From contig NZ_MDTQ01000001.1 in the NCBI RefSeq assembly GCF_001709345.1, forward strand, positions 3,720,023-3,784,022: 64,000 nucleotides of DNA, read 5' to 3'. Source of the DNA: Terasakiispira papahanaumokuakeensis. Its GTDB lineage: Bacteria > Pseudomonadota > Gammaproteobacteria > Pseudomonadales > Halomonadaceae. Positions 38,745 through 48,157 of the stretch are shown here, piece by piece. Positions within the stretch are counted from its first letter, which is position 1. Every line of letters begins with the position of its first letter. A program made the position numbers and the translations under genes. The notes under the pieces are model-generated. The model ran no database searches. It was not told the DNA's origin and was given only the letters and a program-made list of their open reading frames with translations.

Positions 38745-39620
38745 TTGAAGCATTGGTTGATGGCGAACCCTAAAGCGGGTCGGAATGAGCGTGGCACTGA
38801 CTTTTGGCAGCGCCACCTGTCGGCGGCCGGGATTACGGATGTGCAGGTGTGTACGATTGATGACGATCGTTGGCCTGCGCAACTGCAATCTGGAGATCGC
38901 TTATTGGTCGCTGGTGGTGATGGTTCGGTGAACTTTGCCGCCCATCTTTGCATGCGTTCCGGCGCGGTGTTGGGCGTCTTACCTTCGGGAACGGCCAATG
39001 ATTTTGCGCGTAATTTGAATTTGCCCCAGAGCCCGGCCCAACTGTGCCGTTTAATGGCGGAAGCGCCGCTACAGCAAGTCGATGTCGCGGTGTTATCGGA
39101 TGACCAACTTTTTCTGAATGTGGCGCATGTGGGGCTGGGCACCTTGCCTTCCCGTCAGGCGGAAGGCGAGAGTAAACGCTGGTTGGGGCGTTATAGCTAT
39201 ATTGCGCAGTTGATCCGACGGTTTCGCAGTCGCCGCGGGTTGAAAGCCCATTTGCAACTGGATGATCGAGCCCTACGGGGACGCTGGTTAACGATTGCGG
39301 TGGCTTCCGGGGCCTTCTTTGGGGGTGGGAGTGAGATTCCTCAGACCTGTGTGAATGATGGCCAGTTAACGGTCATGGCGGTGAGGGCAAGGCCGTTGTG
39401 GTCATTGATAAAAGCTTTTGTTGTGCTGCGCCTTAAGCGGACACGGACTCACCGTGGTCATGTGGTGGAATATCACAAGAGTCAATCTTGCCAGATTCAG
39501 TGTTCGCGTCCGCATACGTTTACCGCGGATGGCGAAGTGATGGGTAAGACCCCTTTGAGCATTACGCTAAAACCCAAGGCATTGACGGTGATCGCTCGAC
39601 AGGTTGTGACCACAGACTGA
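38745..39620 (+). CDS. Diacylglycerol kinase-like lipid kinase (YegS family)
   Basis: About 291 residues with the DAGK catalytic motifs LLVAGGDGSVN and GVLPSGTANDFARNL, and a C-terminal GEVMGKTPLSITLKPKAL strand region. The family phosphorylates diacylglycerol, phosphatidylglycerol or related lipids; the substrate here is unknown. GTG codons at 38736 and 38739 overlap the AAGGAG ribosome site (38731-38736), so TTG 38745, giving MKHWLMANPKAGR, is the best-spaced start. Confidence 0.85.
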   Translation: MKHWLMANPKAGRNERGTDFWQRHLSAAGITDVQVCTIDDDRWPAQLQSGDRLLVAGGDGSVNFAAHLCMRSGAVLGVLPSGTANDFARNLNLPQSPAQLCRLMAEAPLQQVDVAVLSDDQLFLNVAHVGLGTLPSRQAEGESKRWLGRYSYIAQLIRRFRSRRGLKAHLQLDDRALRGRWLTIAVASGAFFGGGSEIPQTCVNDGQLTVMAVRARPLWSLIKAFVVLRLKRTRTHRGHVVEYHKSQSCQIQCSRPHTFTADGEVMGKTPLSITLKPKALTVIARQVVTTD

Positions 39621-39685
39621 CGACGTTTGCCCTTCCGTTCAATCCATCGGGTCGATCAATCGGCGCCGCCTATCCCGTACAGACG

Positions 39686-39714
39686 ACCTTATATTCCCAA
39701 TATGAATATAAGGT
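39686..39714. promoter_or_regulatory. Perfect 11-bp inverted repeat upstream of mmuP
   Basis: ACCTTATATTC (39686-39696) and GAATATAAGGT (39704-39714) are separated by 7 bases and followed by a T-rich stretch. It could terminate the lipid-kinase transcript or be an operator for mmuPM. No MetJ-type AGACGTCT box is seen. Confidence 0.6.
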
Positions 39715-39756
39715 ATTATTTTTTATTCTTTTTTTGATGGGTTGATGTGCCCTAAA

Positions 39757-39804
39757 ATAGCGCTTTTCTAAAAGAGTGCTTTTCTACAATAGTGCTTTTA
39801 ACGC
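39757..39804 (+). repeat. Three imperfect 16-bp repeats upstream of mmuP
   Basis: ATAGCGCTTTTCTAAA, AGAGTGCTTTTCTACA and ATAGTGCTTTTAACGC begin at 39757, 39773 and 39789. Confidence 0.75.
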
Positions 39805-39859
39805 ATAGGCTGGCCGCAGGCCAAAGCTGACATCACAGACCCATGATCAGGACAGCGTC

Positions 39860-41290
39860 ATGACGGAACAATCTAATGCCCATTTCCAACGCAGTATGCA
39901 GACGCGCCATTTAGTCATGCTGTCATTGGGTGGGGTGATCGGGACCGGTTTATTTTTGAGTTCGGGTTATACCGTTCAACAGGCCGGGCCTATTGGCGCG
40001 GTTTTAGCTTATCTCGTTGGGGGCATTGTCGCTTGGTTAGTGATGATGTGCTTGGGTGAGTTAGCGGTTCACATGCCTGATTCGGGGGCCTTTAGTGCTC
40101 ATGCCAGCCGTTATATCGGCCCCGGCACGGGGTATGTCGTGGCTTGGCTCTATTGGCTGACTTGGACGGTGGCCTTGGGCTCTGAATTCACCGCAGCCGC
40201 GGTCTTTATGGGGCGTTGGTTTCCTGATATTCCAGGCTGGTATTGGAGTGCCTTGTTTGCCGCGATTGTGTTTGCGGTGAACGCGCTGACGTCACGTTTT
40301 TTTGCGGAATCCGAGTTTTGGCTGTCACTGATTAAAGTGATCGCGGTGGTGGTCTTTGTCTTGGTCGGCGCAGCGGCCATTATCGGCTGGGTGCCATTGC
40401 ATAATGTGCAAGGGGCGGAAGTCGCTTCGCCAGGTTTGTCCGCGTTATGGGGCGAAGGAGCGATGCCGCCGAGCCTGCTGGCGATTGGTACGACACTGCT
40501 CGCGGTGATGTTCGCCTTTTCCGGTACCGAGCTGATTGGTATTGCCGCAGGCGAAACAGTGGACCCCGCACGCAATGTGCCCAAAGCCATTCGCGCCACC
40601 TTATGGCGACTGATGTTATTTTTCGTTGGCACTATCGTGGTGATTGCGGCCTTGTTGCCTCAGGATCAAGCCGGGCTCAGTGAAAGCCCTTTTGTCGCGG
40701 TCTTCCAGCGACTGGGGGTTCCTGGGGCGGCTGATTTGATGAACTTTGTCATCATTACGGCGCTGTTGTCAGCGGCTAACTCAGGGCTTTATGCCTCAGC
40801 CCGTATGCTGTGGACCCTGGCGGATCAAGGGACGCTGCCCAAATCCCTCGGGCGCCTCAATAAACGGGGCATTCCAATGAATGCCTTGTTATTGAGTATG
40901 ATCGGGGGCCTGGGGGCTTTATTTTCCAGTGTGTATGCCGCTGAAACCGTTTATTTAGCGCTGGTGTCCATTTCCGGATTAGCGGTGGTGGTGGTATGGA
41001 TGGCGATTGCACTCAGTCAGTTTAACTTCCGCCGTCAATATCTACGCCAAGGGGGGCGCTTAGAGGATTTGGTATACCGCACGCCAGGCTATCCCTGGGT
41101 GCCATTGCTGGCGTTTGCGTCCTGTTTAGCGGCCTGTATCGGGATTGCCTTTGATCCACAACAGCGGGTGGCTTTGTATTTCGGCGTGCCTTTTATTGGC
41201 TTGTGTTACTTGGTCCATTTTGTTCGCCATCGTCAGGCTGATGCTCACGCTTCTTCCTCTCTCGCGGCTTATCAGGAGCCTATTGAATGA
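39860..41290 (+). CDS. mmuP: S-methylmethionine permease MmuP
   Basis: 476 residues, a twelve-helix APC-family transporter. It resembles E. coli MmuP closely along its length: [54 protein letters not shown] and [17 protein letters not shown]-like segments. It imports S-methylmethionine, which the downstream enzyme uses as methyl donor. It ends in an ATGA overlap with mmuM, forming a two-gene operon. Confidence 0.93.
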   Translation: MTEQSNAHFQRSMQTRHLVMLSLGGVIGTGLFLSSGYTVQQAGPIGAVLAYLVGGIVAWLVMMCLGELAVHMPDSGAFSAHASRYIGPGTGYVVAWLYWLTWTVALGSEFTAAAVFMGRWFPDIPGWYWSALFAAIVFAVNALTSRFFAESEFWLSLIKVIAVVVFVLVGAAAIIGWVPLHNVQGAEVASPGLSALWGEGAMPPSLLAIGTTLLAVMFAFSGTELIGIAAGETVDPARNVPKAIRATLWRLMLFFVGTIVVIAALLPQDQAGLSESPFVAVFQRLGVPGAADLMNFVIITALLSAANSGLYASARMLWTLADQGTLPKSLGRLNKRGIPMNALLLSMIGGLGALFSSVYAAETVYLALVSISGLAVVVVWMAIALSQFNFRRQYLRQGGRLEDLVYRTPGYPWVPLLAFASCLAACIGIAFDPQQRVALYFGVPFIGLCYLVHFVRHRQADAHASSSLAAYQEPIE

Positions 41291-42252
41291 CGACATCAAA
41301 CCCGATTCAGACGCTATTACAACAAACGCCTTTTATGTTGATTGATGGCGCGCTGGCGACAGAATTAGAAGTCTTGGGCTGTGACCTTAATGATGCGCTT
41401 TGGTCGGCGCGATTACTGGCAGAAGCGCCTGAGAAAATTCGCCAAGTTCATCAGGCCTACTTTGAGGCCGGAGCCGATTGCACCATTACCGCCAGTTATC
41501 AGGCCACGGTGCCTGGGTTTATGCAGGCGGGTATGAGCGCCAGTGAAGCCCGCGCTTTGATCCAGCGTTCGGTGACGTTGGCCCAAGAAGCTCGCGATGC
41601 GGTCTGGCAGCCCGATCAATTGGATCGCCCGCGCCCGCTGATCGCTGCTTCAGTGGGGCCTTATGGGGCCTACCTCGCGGATGGCAGTGAGTACCGCGGG
41701 GGGTATGACCTGGATCGAGCCGGCTTGGTTGAATTCCACCGGGAACGCTTGGCGTTGTTGTTAGCCGCCGGGGCGGATCTGCTGGCGGTCGAAACCTTAC
41801 CGTCATTGGATGAGGCGCTCGCGATTACCGATTTACTGGCCACTCACCCTGAAGCTCAGGCTTGGATCACCTTCTCTGCTCGGGATGGAGACTCGATCAG
41901 TGATGGCACCCCCATTGCTGAATGTGCGGCGGCGTTGGCGTCATGCCCAGGCGTGGCGGCCATTGGCGTCAACTGCACCGCGCTTCCCCATATTGAGTCA
42001 TTAATCCGGGCGATACGAGGAGCCTGTGACCTGCCTATCCTGGTCTATCCCAACTCAGGAGAAACCTATGATCCGGTGAGTAAAACTTGGCACCCGGCGG
42101 CTTGCTCTGATCATGCCGATGGGCCGTCGGGGTTGCGGCAAGGCGCACCTCTGTGGCTGGCGGCCGGGGCGGCGGGCATTGGCGGTTGTTGTCGAACCGG
42201 GCCGGAGGATATCCGTGCGTTGGCTCAGTGGCGTCATGAGCTTTGTGAGTAG
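41287..42252 (+). CDS. mmuM: Homocysteine S-methyltransferase MmuM
   Basis: 321 residues. It transfers a methyl group from S-methylmethionine (or S-adenosylmethionine) to homocysteine, giving methionine. The zinc-binding Cys residues are in [10 protein letters not shown] and the [10 protein letters not shown] pair; the N-terminal [10 protein letters not shown] and the [14 protein letters not shown] substrate loop are conserved. It overlaps mmuP by ATGA, so import and use are coupled. Confidence 0.95.
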   Translation: MTTSNPIQTLLQQTPFMLIDGALATELEVLGCDLNDALWSARLLAEAPEKIRQVHQAYFEAGADCTITASYQATVPGFMQAGMSASEARALIQRSVTLAQEARDAVWQPDQLDRPRPLIAASVGPYGAYLADGSEYRGGYDLDRAGLVEFHRERLALLLAAGADLLAVETLPSLDEALAITDLLATHPEAQAWITFSARDGDSISDGTPIAECAAALASCPGVAAIGVNCTALPHIESLIRAIRGACDLPILVYPNSGETYDPVSKTWHPAACSDHADGPSGLRQGAPLWLAAGAAGIGGCCRTGPEDIRALAQWRHELCE

Positions 42253-42626
42253 AATCGAATCACCTCAACTTTTTTATATTGCACTGTCATGGTGCGACTC
42301 AAGGTATCGGGCATAGTCGTGTGGGCGATAGGTGTGTGGGCGATAGGGCCATGGGATGACCACAAAAGCGCGCCCACGGTGGGGCCATTATGATACGTTG
42401 AGTGAGTCAGTTGTTGCCTATGATCAGGGAGGAGAATGGGTTGGCCTGTAATTTGCTTTTGCCATAGCGCGAAGCATGGTTCGTAACAGGCCTCACTTCG
42501 CCTGATCCAGGCATTGTCGCATGATGTTAATGCTCGGTCGTTAAACTACTGCTGATGTTTCTGGAGCGAGCCCTCGCACAATAAAACAGGCTGGATACCG
42601 GATGTATCCAAGTTGAGGATAGTGCA
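42253..42626. other. Gap between mmuM and the ethanolamine permease
   Basis: 374 bases without a gene. A 14-15-bp unit GTGTGGGCGATAGG occurs twice at 42319-42347. The palindrome GCGAGCCCTCGC is at 42566-42577 and a perfect inverted repeat is at 42592-42610. No mmuM terminator was recognised. Confidence 0.6.
42592..42610 (+). promoter_or_regulatory. Inverted repeat just upstream of the eat ribosome site
   Basis: TGGATAC (42592-42598) and GTATCCA (42604-42610) are perfect complements across 5 bases, ending a few bases before GAGGAT and 16 bases before the start. It may be an operator or a leader hairpin that affects translation. Confidence 0.5.
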
Positions 42627-43994
42627 ATGAACAATAATCAATTGAAGCCCACGCTCGGCACACTGCATCTTTGGGGGATTGCCGTCGGTCTGGTGATTTC
42701 TGGCGAGTATTTTGGTTGGAGTTATGGTTGGGGAATTGCCGGGACTTTGGGCTTTCTGGTGACCACTTTGTTGATCGCCACCATGTATACGTCATTTATC
42801 TTTAGTTTTACCGAGTTAACTACTGCCATTCCTCATGCGGGGGGGCCTTTTGCCTACAGTCGCCGCGCTTTTGGTGAAACCGGCGGTTTGATCGCCGGTA
42901 TGGCGACCCTGATCGAATTTGTGTTTGCGCCTCCGGCGATTGCGATGGCGATCGGCGCCTACCTGAATGTTCAATATCCCCAGTTGGATCCTAAATATGC
43001 GGCAGTAGGCGCCTATCTGGTGTTTATGACGCTCAATATTTTGGGGGTCAAAATTGCGGCCATGTTTGAGTTGTGCGTTACCTTGTTGGCTGTTTTTGAG
43101 CTACTGGTGTTTATGGGCGTCGTGTCGCCGGGGTTCAGTTTTAGCAACTTTGTGGCGAATGGTTGGGCCGGTCATGATGAGTTTGATGGTGCTGCCATCA
43201 CCGGTATCTTTGCCGCTATTCCTTTTGCGATCTGGTTTTTTCTGGCTATTGAAGGTGCCGCTATGGCAGCGGAAGAAGCCAAAGATCCGAAGCGTACGAT
43301 TCCGAAAGCCTATGTCGCTGGTATTTTGACCTTGGTCTTTTTGGCCCTCGGTGTGATGGTGATGGCCGGTGGCGTCGGAGATTGGCGCACCCTGTCTGAT
43401 ATTAATGATCCATTACCGCAGGCCATGAAAATGGTCGTGGGCGAGCACTCAAACTGGATGCATATGTTGGTCTGGATTGGCCTTTTCGGCCTGATTGCCA
43501 GTTTTCACGGGATTATTCTGGGCTATTCGCGCCAGTTTTTTGCGCTGGCCCGTGCCGGTTACTTGCCCCAATCTTTGGCAAAACTTTCACGCTTTCAAAC
43601 GCCCCATCGCGCCGTGATTGCCGGTGGGGTGATCGGTATGCTGGCGGTACTCAGTGATGGCCTGTTTGACTTGCAAGGCATGAGTTTAACCGCCGCCATG
43701 ATCACCATGGCGGTGTTCGGGGCGATCGTGATGTATATCATGAGTATGTTGAGCTTATTCCGTTTACGCCGCACTGAGCCGCACCTGGATCGCACTTATC
43801 GTGCGCCGGGTTATCCGCTGATTCCGGCGGTGGCGCTGGCATTATCGTTGGTTTGTTTAGTGGCGATGGTGTGGTTCAATCCCGTGATCGCGACCCTTTT
43901 TGTACTGTTGATGATGATCGGTTATCTCTATTTCATCATGACCAAGACGCAGCGCGAGAATGCCCCGCAGGATGCGCTGCTCAATAGCGATTGA
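42627..43994 (+). CDS. eat: Ethanolamine permease (APC family)
   Basis: 455 residues with about twelve helices. It has the N-terminal LWGIAVGLVISGEYFGWSYG and the AIEGAAMAAEEAKDPKRTIP loop typical of Eat-type ethanolamine permeases. GAGGAT lies seven bases ahead of the ATG. No ethanolamine ammonia-lyase genes (eutBC) are in the window, so the substrate rests on family resemblance. A strong terminator follows. Confidence 0.85.
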   Translation: MNNNQLKPTLGTLHLWGIAVGLVISGEYFGWSYGWGIAGTLGFLVTTLLIATMYTSFIFSFTELTTAIPHAGGPFAYSRRAFGETGGLIAGMATLIEFVFAPPAIAMAIGAYLNVQYPQLDPKYAAVGAYLVFMTLNILGVKIAAMFELCVTLLAVFELLVFMGVVSPGFSFSNFVANGWAGHDEFDGAAITGIFAAIPFAIWFFLAIEGAAMAAEEAKDPKRTIPKAYVAGILTLVFLALGVMVMAGGVGDWRTLSDINDPLPQAMKMVVGEHSNWMHMLVWIGLFGLIASFHGIILGYSRQFFALARAGYLPQSLAKLSRFQTPHRAVIAGGVIGMLAVLSDGLFDLQGMSLTAAMITMAVFGAIVMYIMSMLSLFRLRRTEPHLDRTYRAPGYPLIPAVALALSLVCLVAMVWFNPVIATLFVLLMMIGYLYFIMTKTQRENAPQDALLNSD

Positions 43995-44027
43995 CCGAGA
44001 TTATCGCGCTTAGCATGATGTGACTTC

Positions 44028-44066
44028 GCCCCCTCGACATCCTCTGGCGTCGAGGGGGCGGTTTAT
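44028..44066 (+). terminator. Terminator of the ethanolamine permease gene
   Basis: GCCCCCTCGAC (44028-44038) pairs perfectly with GTCGAGGGGGC (44049-44059) across a 10-base loop, followed by GGTTTATTT. Confidence 0.8.
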
Positions 44067-44144
44067 TTGAGCGTACCGATAAGCCGCCGTGAGGTGACCC
44101 TGGGGACATCGCCATGGCGCATGTCTTCTGAAAGCGTGGAGTGA

Positions 44145-44996
44145 GTGCTGTTGGATAGTTTTTGGATCGGTGGTCTGTGGGGCATCTTGGGCCTTTGTTT
44201 GGGCTCTTTCCTGAATGTGGTGGTGGCGCGGTTGCCCGTGATGATGGCCCAGCGCTGGCATGCGGAGGCGTGTGAGGCATTGTCGATGCCTGAAGAGGCG
44301 CCCACGGAGCCCTTTAACCTAGCGGTGCCCGCTTCCCATTGCCCTCATTGTCAAACCCCTTTGCGCTGGCATGACAACCTGCCATTAATCGGCTATCTCA
44401 AGCGCCGTGGGCGTTGTGCTCATTGTCAGGGGCCCATCAGCATGCAGTATCCGTTGGTTGAGTTGGCCGGAGGGTTACTGGGCTTAGTGGTGTGGTGGTG
44501 GCAGGGCAGTCACTTGATGTCGTTGGCTTTATTCGGCGCTTGCTTAGCTTTGCTGGCGCTGGCATTGATTGATGCCAGAACTCAACTACTCCCTGATGCC
44601 TTGACCTTGCCCCTGCTTTGGGCTGGACTGCTGTTTCAATTGTGTTTTCAGCCGTGGCAACTGAGTACCGCCGTCATCGGGGCCATGTCGGGCTATCTCT
44701 CCTTATGGAGCCTTTATTGGGCGTTCCGTCTGTTGACGGGGAAGGAAGGATTAGGCTACGGCGACTTTAAATTATTAGCCGCGCTGGGCGCCTGGCTCGG
44801 CTGGCAAGTATTGCCCCTGTTATTACTGTGGGCTGCGGCTGCCGGTATTGTGATCGGTGGTTTATGGCAATGGCGGCATCCTGACCAACGCGGTCAACAT
44901 CTGCCTTTTGGGCCTTATTTGGCGGGGGCCGGGATTCTTTTTCTGATCACCGGTGATGCGATCATGCAAAGCTATGCCCGCTGGATCTTCGGTTGA
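44145..44996 (+). CDS. pilD: Prepilin peptidase / N-methyltransferase (PilD/GspO)
   Basis: 283 residues. It cleaves and N-methylates type IV prepilins and T2SS pseudopilins at the inner membrane. The cytoplasmic zinc site is intact (CPHCQTPLRW, CAHCQ). The two catalytic Asp are in ALIDARTQLLPDAL and GYGDFKLLAALGAWLGW. No pilB or pilC genes adjoin, but the window encodes five pseudopilins (gspG-K) that need this enzyme. The start is GTG 44145 or TTG 44151, given the position of the GGAG. Confidence 0.93.
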   Translation: MLLDSFWIGGLWGILGLCLGSFLNVVVARLPVMMAQRWHAEACEALSMPEEAPTEPFNLAVPASHCPHCQTPLRWHDNLPLIGYLKRRGRCAHCQGPISMQYPLVELAGGLLGLVVWWWQGSHLMSLALFGACLALLALALIDARTQLLPDALTLPLLWAGLLFQLCFQPWQLSTAVIGAMSGYLSLWSLYWAFRLLTGKEGLGYGDFKLLAALGAWLGWQVLPLLLLWAAAAGIVIGGLWQWRHPDQRGQHLPFGPYLAGAGILFLITGDAIMQSYARWIFG

Positions 44997-45013
44997 TGCC
45001 CCCGAAAGCGGCA

Positions 45014-46996
45014 TTACATCCGCCTCAGCCCCCAGATAAAATAAGCCCCCCCGATCAGTGCGGCGACTAACCCGGCGGGGAGGTCATGCGGAAAGAGTAA
45101 TTGGCGTCCTAATGCATCTGCCAGGACCATCAACAAGGTGCCCAAAAGCCCCGCCCCCAACAGTTGCCAGCGGGCACGGACCAACCCCATCAAACGCGCC
45201 AGGTGCGGTGCCAGCAAACCGACAAAAGATAAAGGGCCGACAATCAGTGTTGCCCCTGCCGTTAGCACGGCGACGACCAGTAACAGTAGCAGTCTGGCCT
45301 GGTTGAGTGGGACACCCAGTGCACGGCTGGAGGCCGAGCCCAGGGGGAGTAGATCAAGCCAACGCTGCAGCGGCCAGACGATGGCGACCATGACCAATGC
45401 CAATCCCGCAGCACCTAACGCCATCGATGCCGTGACGTAGTAAGTGGAGCCCGTCATCCAGGCCAACGCTTCTTGAGCTCTTGGATCACCTGAGGCCAGG
45501 ATCATCCGCACTAAGGCATCCATCACGGCCCCCATGGCCACCCCAGCCAATAGCATGCGTTCAGGCGCAAATTGATGGCGCCGAGTCAGCGCTAAAATGA
45601 GCCCTAACGTCAATAGTCCGCCACCGGCTCCGATCGCAATACGGCCTAAGCTATGTTCACTGGGCAGGACAAATAGGCTGAGTAACAGGGCAATGGCACA
45701 GCCACTGCTAATCCCCAACACTTCGGGGCTGGCCATCGGATTACCGGATAAACGCTGCAAGAGTGTCCCCGCCAGAGCCAGCATTAAACCGCTGGCCGCT
45801 GCAGCGATGACACGAGGCCAGCGCCACTCCAGCAGTGATAACTCTTTGAGCCAATACCAGCCTTCAATATCTTGTCCGCAAAAGAGTGCCAGTAAGATCA
45901 AGCCCAGCAAGCTGCCTGCCATGACCAGGACGAGGCGTTGCGGTGCCGGGTGTCGGTAGGTGGTCGGGCTTAGATGGTGCTGTGGGGGGCTATCCGTTAA
46001 TGAGAGCTTGGGAATGAGCCACAGCAGCAGCGGGGCTCCGAGGGCACCGGCAACCGCGCCAGTGGGAATAATCACCGGCAGTAACCCCGTAAGTGACTGA
46101 ACGAACCAATCCGTGGCGACCAGTAATCCTCCTCCCAGTAAAGCCGATCCGATCAGCCGGGAACTCAGTGAGCGGATACCTGCAAGCCGCACAATATTCG
46201 GCGCGGCTAACCCAATAAACCCAATGATGCCGACGAAACTGACCAGCGTCGCGGTGATCCAGACGGCGATGGCTAAGCCACCTAAACGCAGCGTGCGCAC
46301 CGAAATGCCCAGGCTGCGAGCACTGGCGTCATCCAGTTCCAACAAGCGTAAAGGGCGTAACAACAGGAGCGCCGCCAGCACACCCAAGGCCAGGCGCCAG
46401 CTGACACTGACCGTATCGGCCCAGCCATTTTGGGCCAGCGATCCTGCCGCCCAGACTAATAACCCACTCATGGCATCCTGGTTGAACAGCAGTAACGCGG
46501 TGGAGAGGGCGCCCAGATACAGATTGACCACCAGCCCGGCCAGCACCACCACAATCGGGGCCAGTGAACGCCGCCAAGAGAGCGCCATCACAATAGCGAC
46601 GGCCAAGCCACCGCCGACCAACGCGACCCATTCGCGGCCCAAACTGAGTAGCCCTGGTGCCCACAAGGTTGCCATTGTTAGGGCTAAATTGGCGCCTGTG
46701 CTGACCCCCAAAGTGGTGGGTGAGGCGAGTGGATTACGCAGCAGTTGTTGCATCAATACGCCCGCGATCCCCAATCCCGCCCCGGCTAACAGGGCCATGG
46801 CCAGCCGAGGCCACCACACATAGTGAGCCAGTAATTGCTGGGGCTGATCGATACCGGGGGCAATCAAGCCCTGCCAAAGCACGCCCGAGCCCCCTTGTTG
46901 AGGCAGCTGCCAGGAGAATAAGGCGATCAGTGCCAATATCAGGACCACGGGGATGAAGGGCAAACGGCGGACATAGGCCAGTGCGGATGAACTCAT
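45014..46996 (-). CDS. fhuB: FhuB-like siderophore ABC permease (two fused FecCD domains)
   Basis: 660 residues, the same length as E. coli FhuB, with two tandem FecCD permease halves of about ten helices each. Both halves repeat the signatures LLRNPLASPTTLGVSTGA / LSGNPMASPEVLGISSG and FVGIIGFIGLAAPNIVR / GPLSFVGLLAPHLAR. Fused permeases of this kind import hydroxamate siderophores. The start ATG 46996 overlaps the fhuD stop (ATGA); an in-frame upstream ATG lies inside fhuD. The ATPase FhuC and an outer-membrane receptor are not adjacent. Confidence 0.9.
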   Translation of the reverse strand: MSSSALAYVRRLPFIPVVLILALIALFSWQLPQQGGSGVLWQGLIAPGIDQPQQLLAHYVWWPRLAMALLAGAGLGIAGVLMQQLLRNPLASPTTLGVSTGANLALTMATLWAPGLLSLGREWVALVGGGLAVAIVMALSWRRSLAPIVVVLAGLVVNLYLGALSTALLLFNQDAMSGLLVWAAGSLAQNGWADTVSVSWRLALGVLAALLLLRPLRLLELDDASARSLGISVRTLRLGGLAIAVWITATLVSFVGIIGFIGLAAPNIVRLAGIRSLSSRLIGSALLGGGLLVATDWFVQSLTGLLPVIIPTGAVAGALGAPLLLWLIPKLSLTDSPPQHHLSPTTYRHPAPQRLVLVMAGSLLGLILLALFCGQDIEGWYWLKELSLLEWRWPRVIAAAASGLMLALAGTLLQRLSGNPMASPEVLGISSGCAIALLLSLFVLPSEHSLGRIAIGAGGGLLTLGLILALTRRHQFAPERMLLAGVAMGAVMDALVRMILASGDPRAQEALAWMTGSTYYVTASMALGAAGLALVMVAIVWPLQRWLDLLPLGSASSRALGVPLNQARLLLLLVVAVLTAGATLIVGPLSFVGLLAPHLARLMGLVRARWQLLGAGLLGTLLMVLADALGRQLLFPHDLPAGLVAALIGGAYFIWGLRRM

Positions 46997-47913
46997 TCGG
47001 TGGCCTCTTCTGATCTCTGGTTCATGGCTTTTGAGGGGCGTTTGAGGGCTTGAACTAAACCTGTTGCGAAACGTTGCGCCGATGGGAGTCCGCCCCATGA
47101 CCAGAAATTAATCGGCACGACGCGATGATCACCCCGTTGAGCACTGGCCCAGTATTGCCACACCCCTTGGGATAACAGCTGCTGTTGCAACCCCGTTTCA
47201 ACATAAGGGCTTTCCAGCAGAATTAAGCGGGCATTGAGCTGAAAAACCTGATCAGCGGTGGTCTGCACAAAGCCCCAGCGACCGAGAGGTTTTGTCCACG
47301 CATTGGTGAGCCCTAGGCGTTTGAGCACCATGCCCTCCAGACTGCCGGGGCCGAAAATACGCAGGTGGCGCTCGTCAATCAGCCTGACCAGCAGCAGCGG
47401 CGACTTCACCGCCGCGACCTGAGCTTTCAGCTGGTCCATCTGTTGTTGCGTTTGCATGATCAACTGTTGCGCCGCGTGTGGATCTTGCACACGGCGCCCC
47501 AGTGCACGGGTCATATTTTCTATGGTGAGCCAGTCGTCTGGGGCGGTTTCGGCAAAGTGATAGAGGCGGAACGTCTCTACTGGGGCAATAGGCGTCAGCT
47601 TAGGAATTAAGTTCGTGTGGGCGGGGGGCGAGATGAGAATCGCATCGGGTTTTTGACTGGCCAGATACTCGAAATTGGGTTGAAAACGCCCCCCCAAATT
47701 GGCGGTCTCGGGAGGGAATATGCCGGTTTGCCGAGCGTAATGCTGGTAACCGTCCAATCCGGCTTGGGCCACAGGGGGATGCCCTAATGCATTTAATGTC
47801 TCGCCTAAAGCGAAATCAAAAGTGGCTAACCGCGGGGCCGCCACTGATGATAGCGCCCATCCGCTTGCTGCCAAGCCTAATAAAAGCCCCAATAATGTGG
47901 CGATACGCCTCAT
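46993..47913 (-). CDS. fhuD: FhuD-like periplasmic siderophore-binding protein
   Basis: About 306 residues. From ATG 47913 the sequence MRRIATLLGLLLGLAASGWA is a signal peptide with cleavage near SVAAP. AAAGGA lies about ten bases upstream of this ATG; two in-frame ATGs (47925, 47934) lack a spaced site. The mature part follows the class III binding-protein plan (RLATFDFALGETLNALG; NFEYLASQKPDAILISPP). It delivers ferric siderophore to FhuB, with which it overlaps. A loose Fur-like sequence lies upstream. Confidence 0.85.
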   Translation of the reverse strand: MRRIATLLGLLLGLAASGWALSSVAAPRLATFDFALGETLNALGHPPVAQAGLDGYQHYARQTGIFPPETANLGGRFQPNFEYLASQKPDAILISPPAHTNLIPKLTPIAPVETFRLYHFAETAPDDWLTIENMTRALGRRVQDPHAAQQLIMQTQQQMDQLKAQVAAVKSPLLLVRLIDERHLRIFGPGSLEGMVLKRLGLTNAWTKPLGRWGFVQTTADQVFQLNARLILLESPYVETGLQQQLLSQGVWQYWASAQRGDHRVVPINFWSWGGLPSAQRFATGLVQALKRPSKAMNQRSEEATE

Positions 47914-47997
47914 CGCTTGATGCATCCTTTCCATTGTGATGATGGTCTTATGCGTTGCGAAATGGTCTTATCCTCGTAACGCGATTTTGATGTATTT

Positions 47998-48016
47998 GAA
48001 AATGAGAAATCCTAGC
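47998..48016 (-). promoter_or_regulatory. Weak Fur-box-like sequence upstream of fhuD
   Basis: The 19 bases starting GAAAATGAGAAAT match the palindromic Fur consensus at about 12 positions by eye. Iron control of fhuDB is expected from function; the site is marginal. Confidence 0.25.
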
Positions 48017-48100
48017 ATTAAATCAAGTCAGGCGTAATGGTGTTGGGTAAACGGGCGGGCTGTTATGTGAGGGTTCTGGCGGGCTTTAGGGCAAGGCATG

Positions 48101-48128
48101 CCGACTCACCCCTTGGCGGGGGAGTCGG
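48101..48128. other. Hairpin downstream of phoD
   Basis: CCGACTC (48101-48107) pairs with GAGTCGG (48122-48128) and CCCC (48109-48112) with GGGG (48118-48121), around one bulged A. There is no T tract; it may protect the 3' end of the phoD transcript. Confidence 0.4.
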
Positions 48129-48157
48129 GCTTGCGGTGAAGGCGTGTGTTTGAGGGG

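Noticed and set aside
39621-39859. SAM-responsive riboswitch or MetJ box upstream of mmuPM
   Set aside because: No AGACGTCT repeats and no riboswitch core; only the AT-rich inverted repeat and the 16-bp array.
47914-48157. Cobalamin riboswitch for the FecCD-type transporter
   Set aside because: No B12-box sequence is visible and the permease is the fused FhuB type, which imports hydroxamates.
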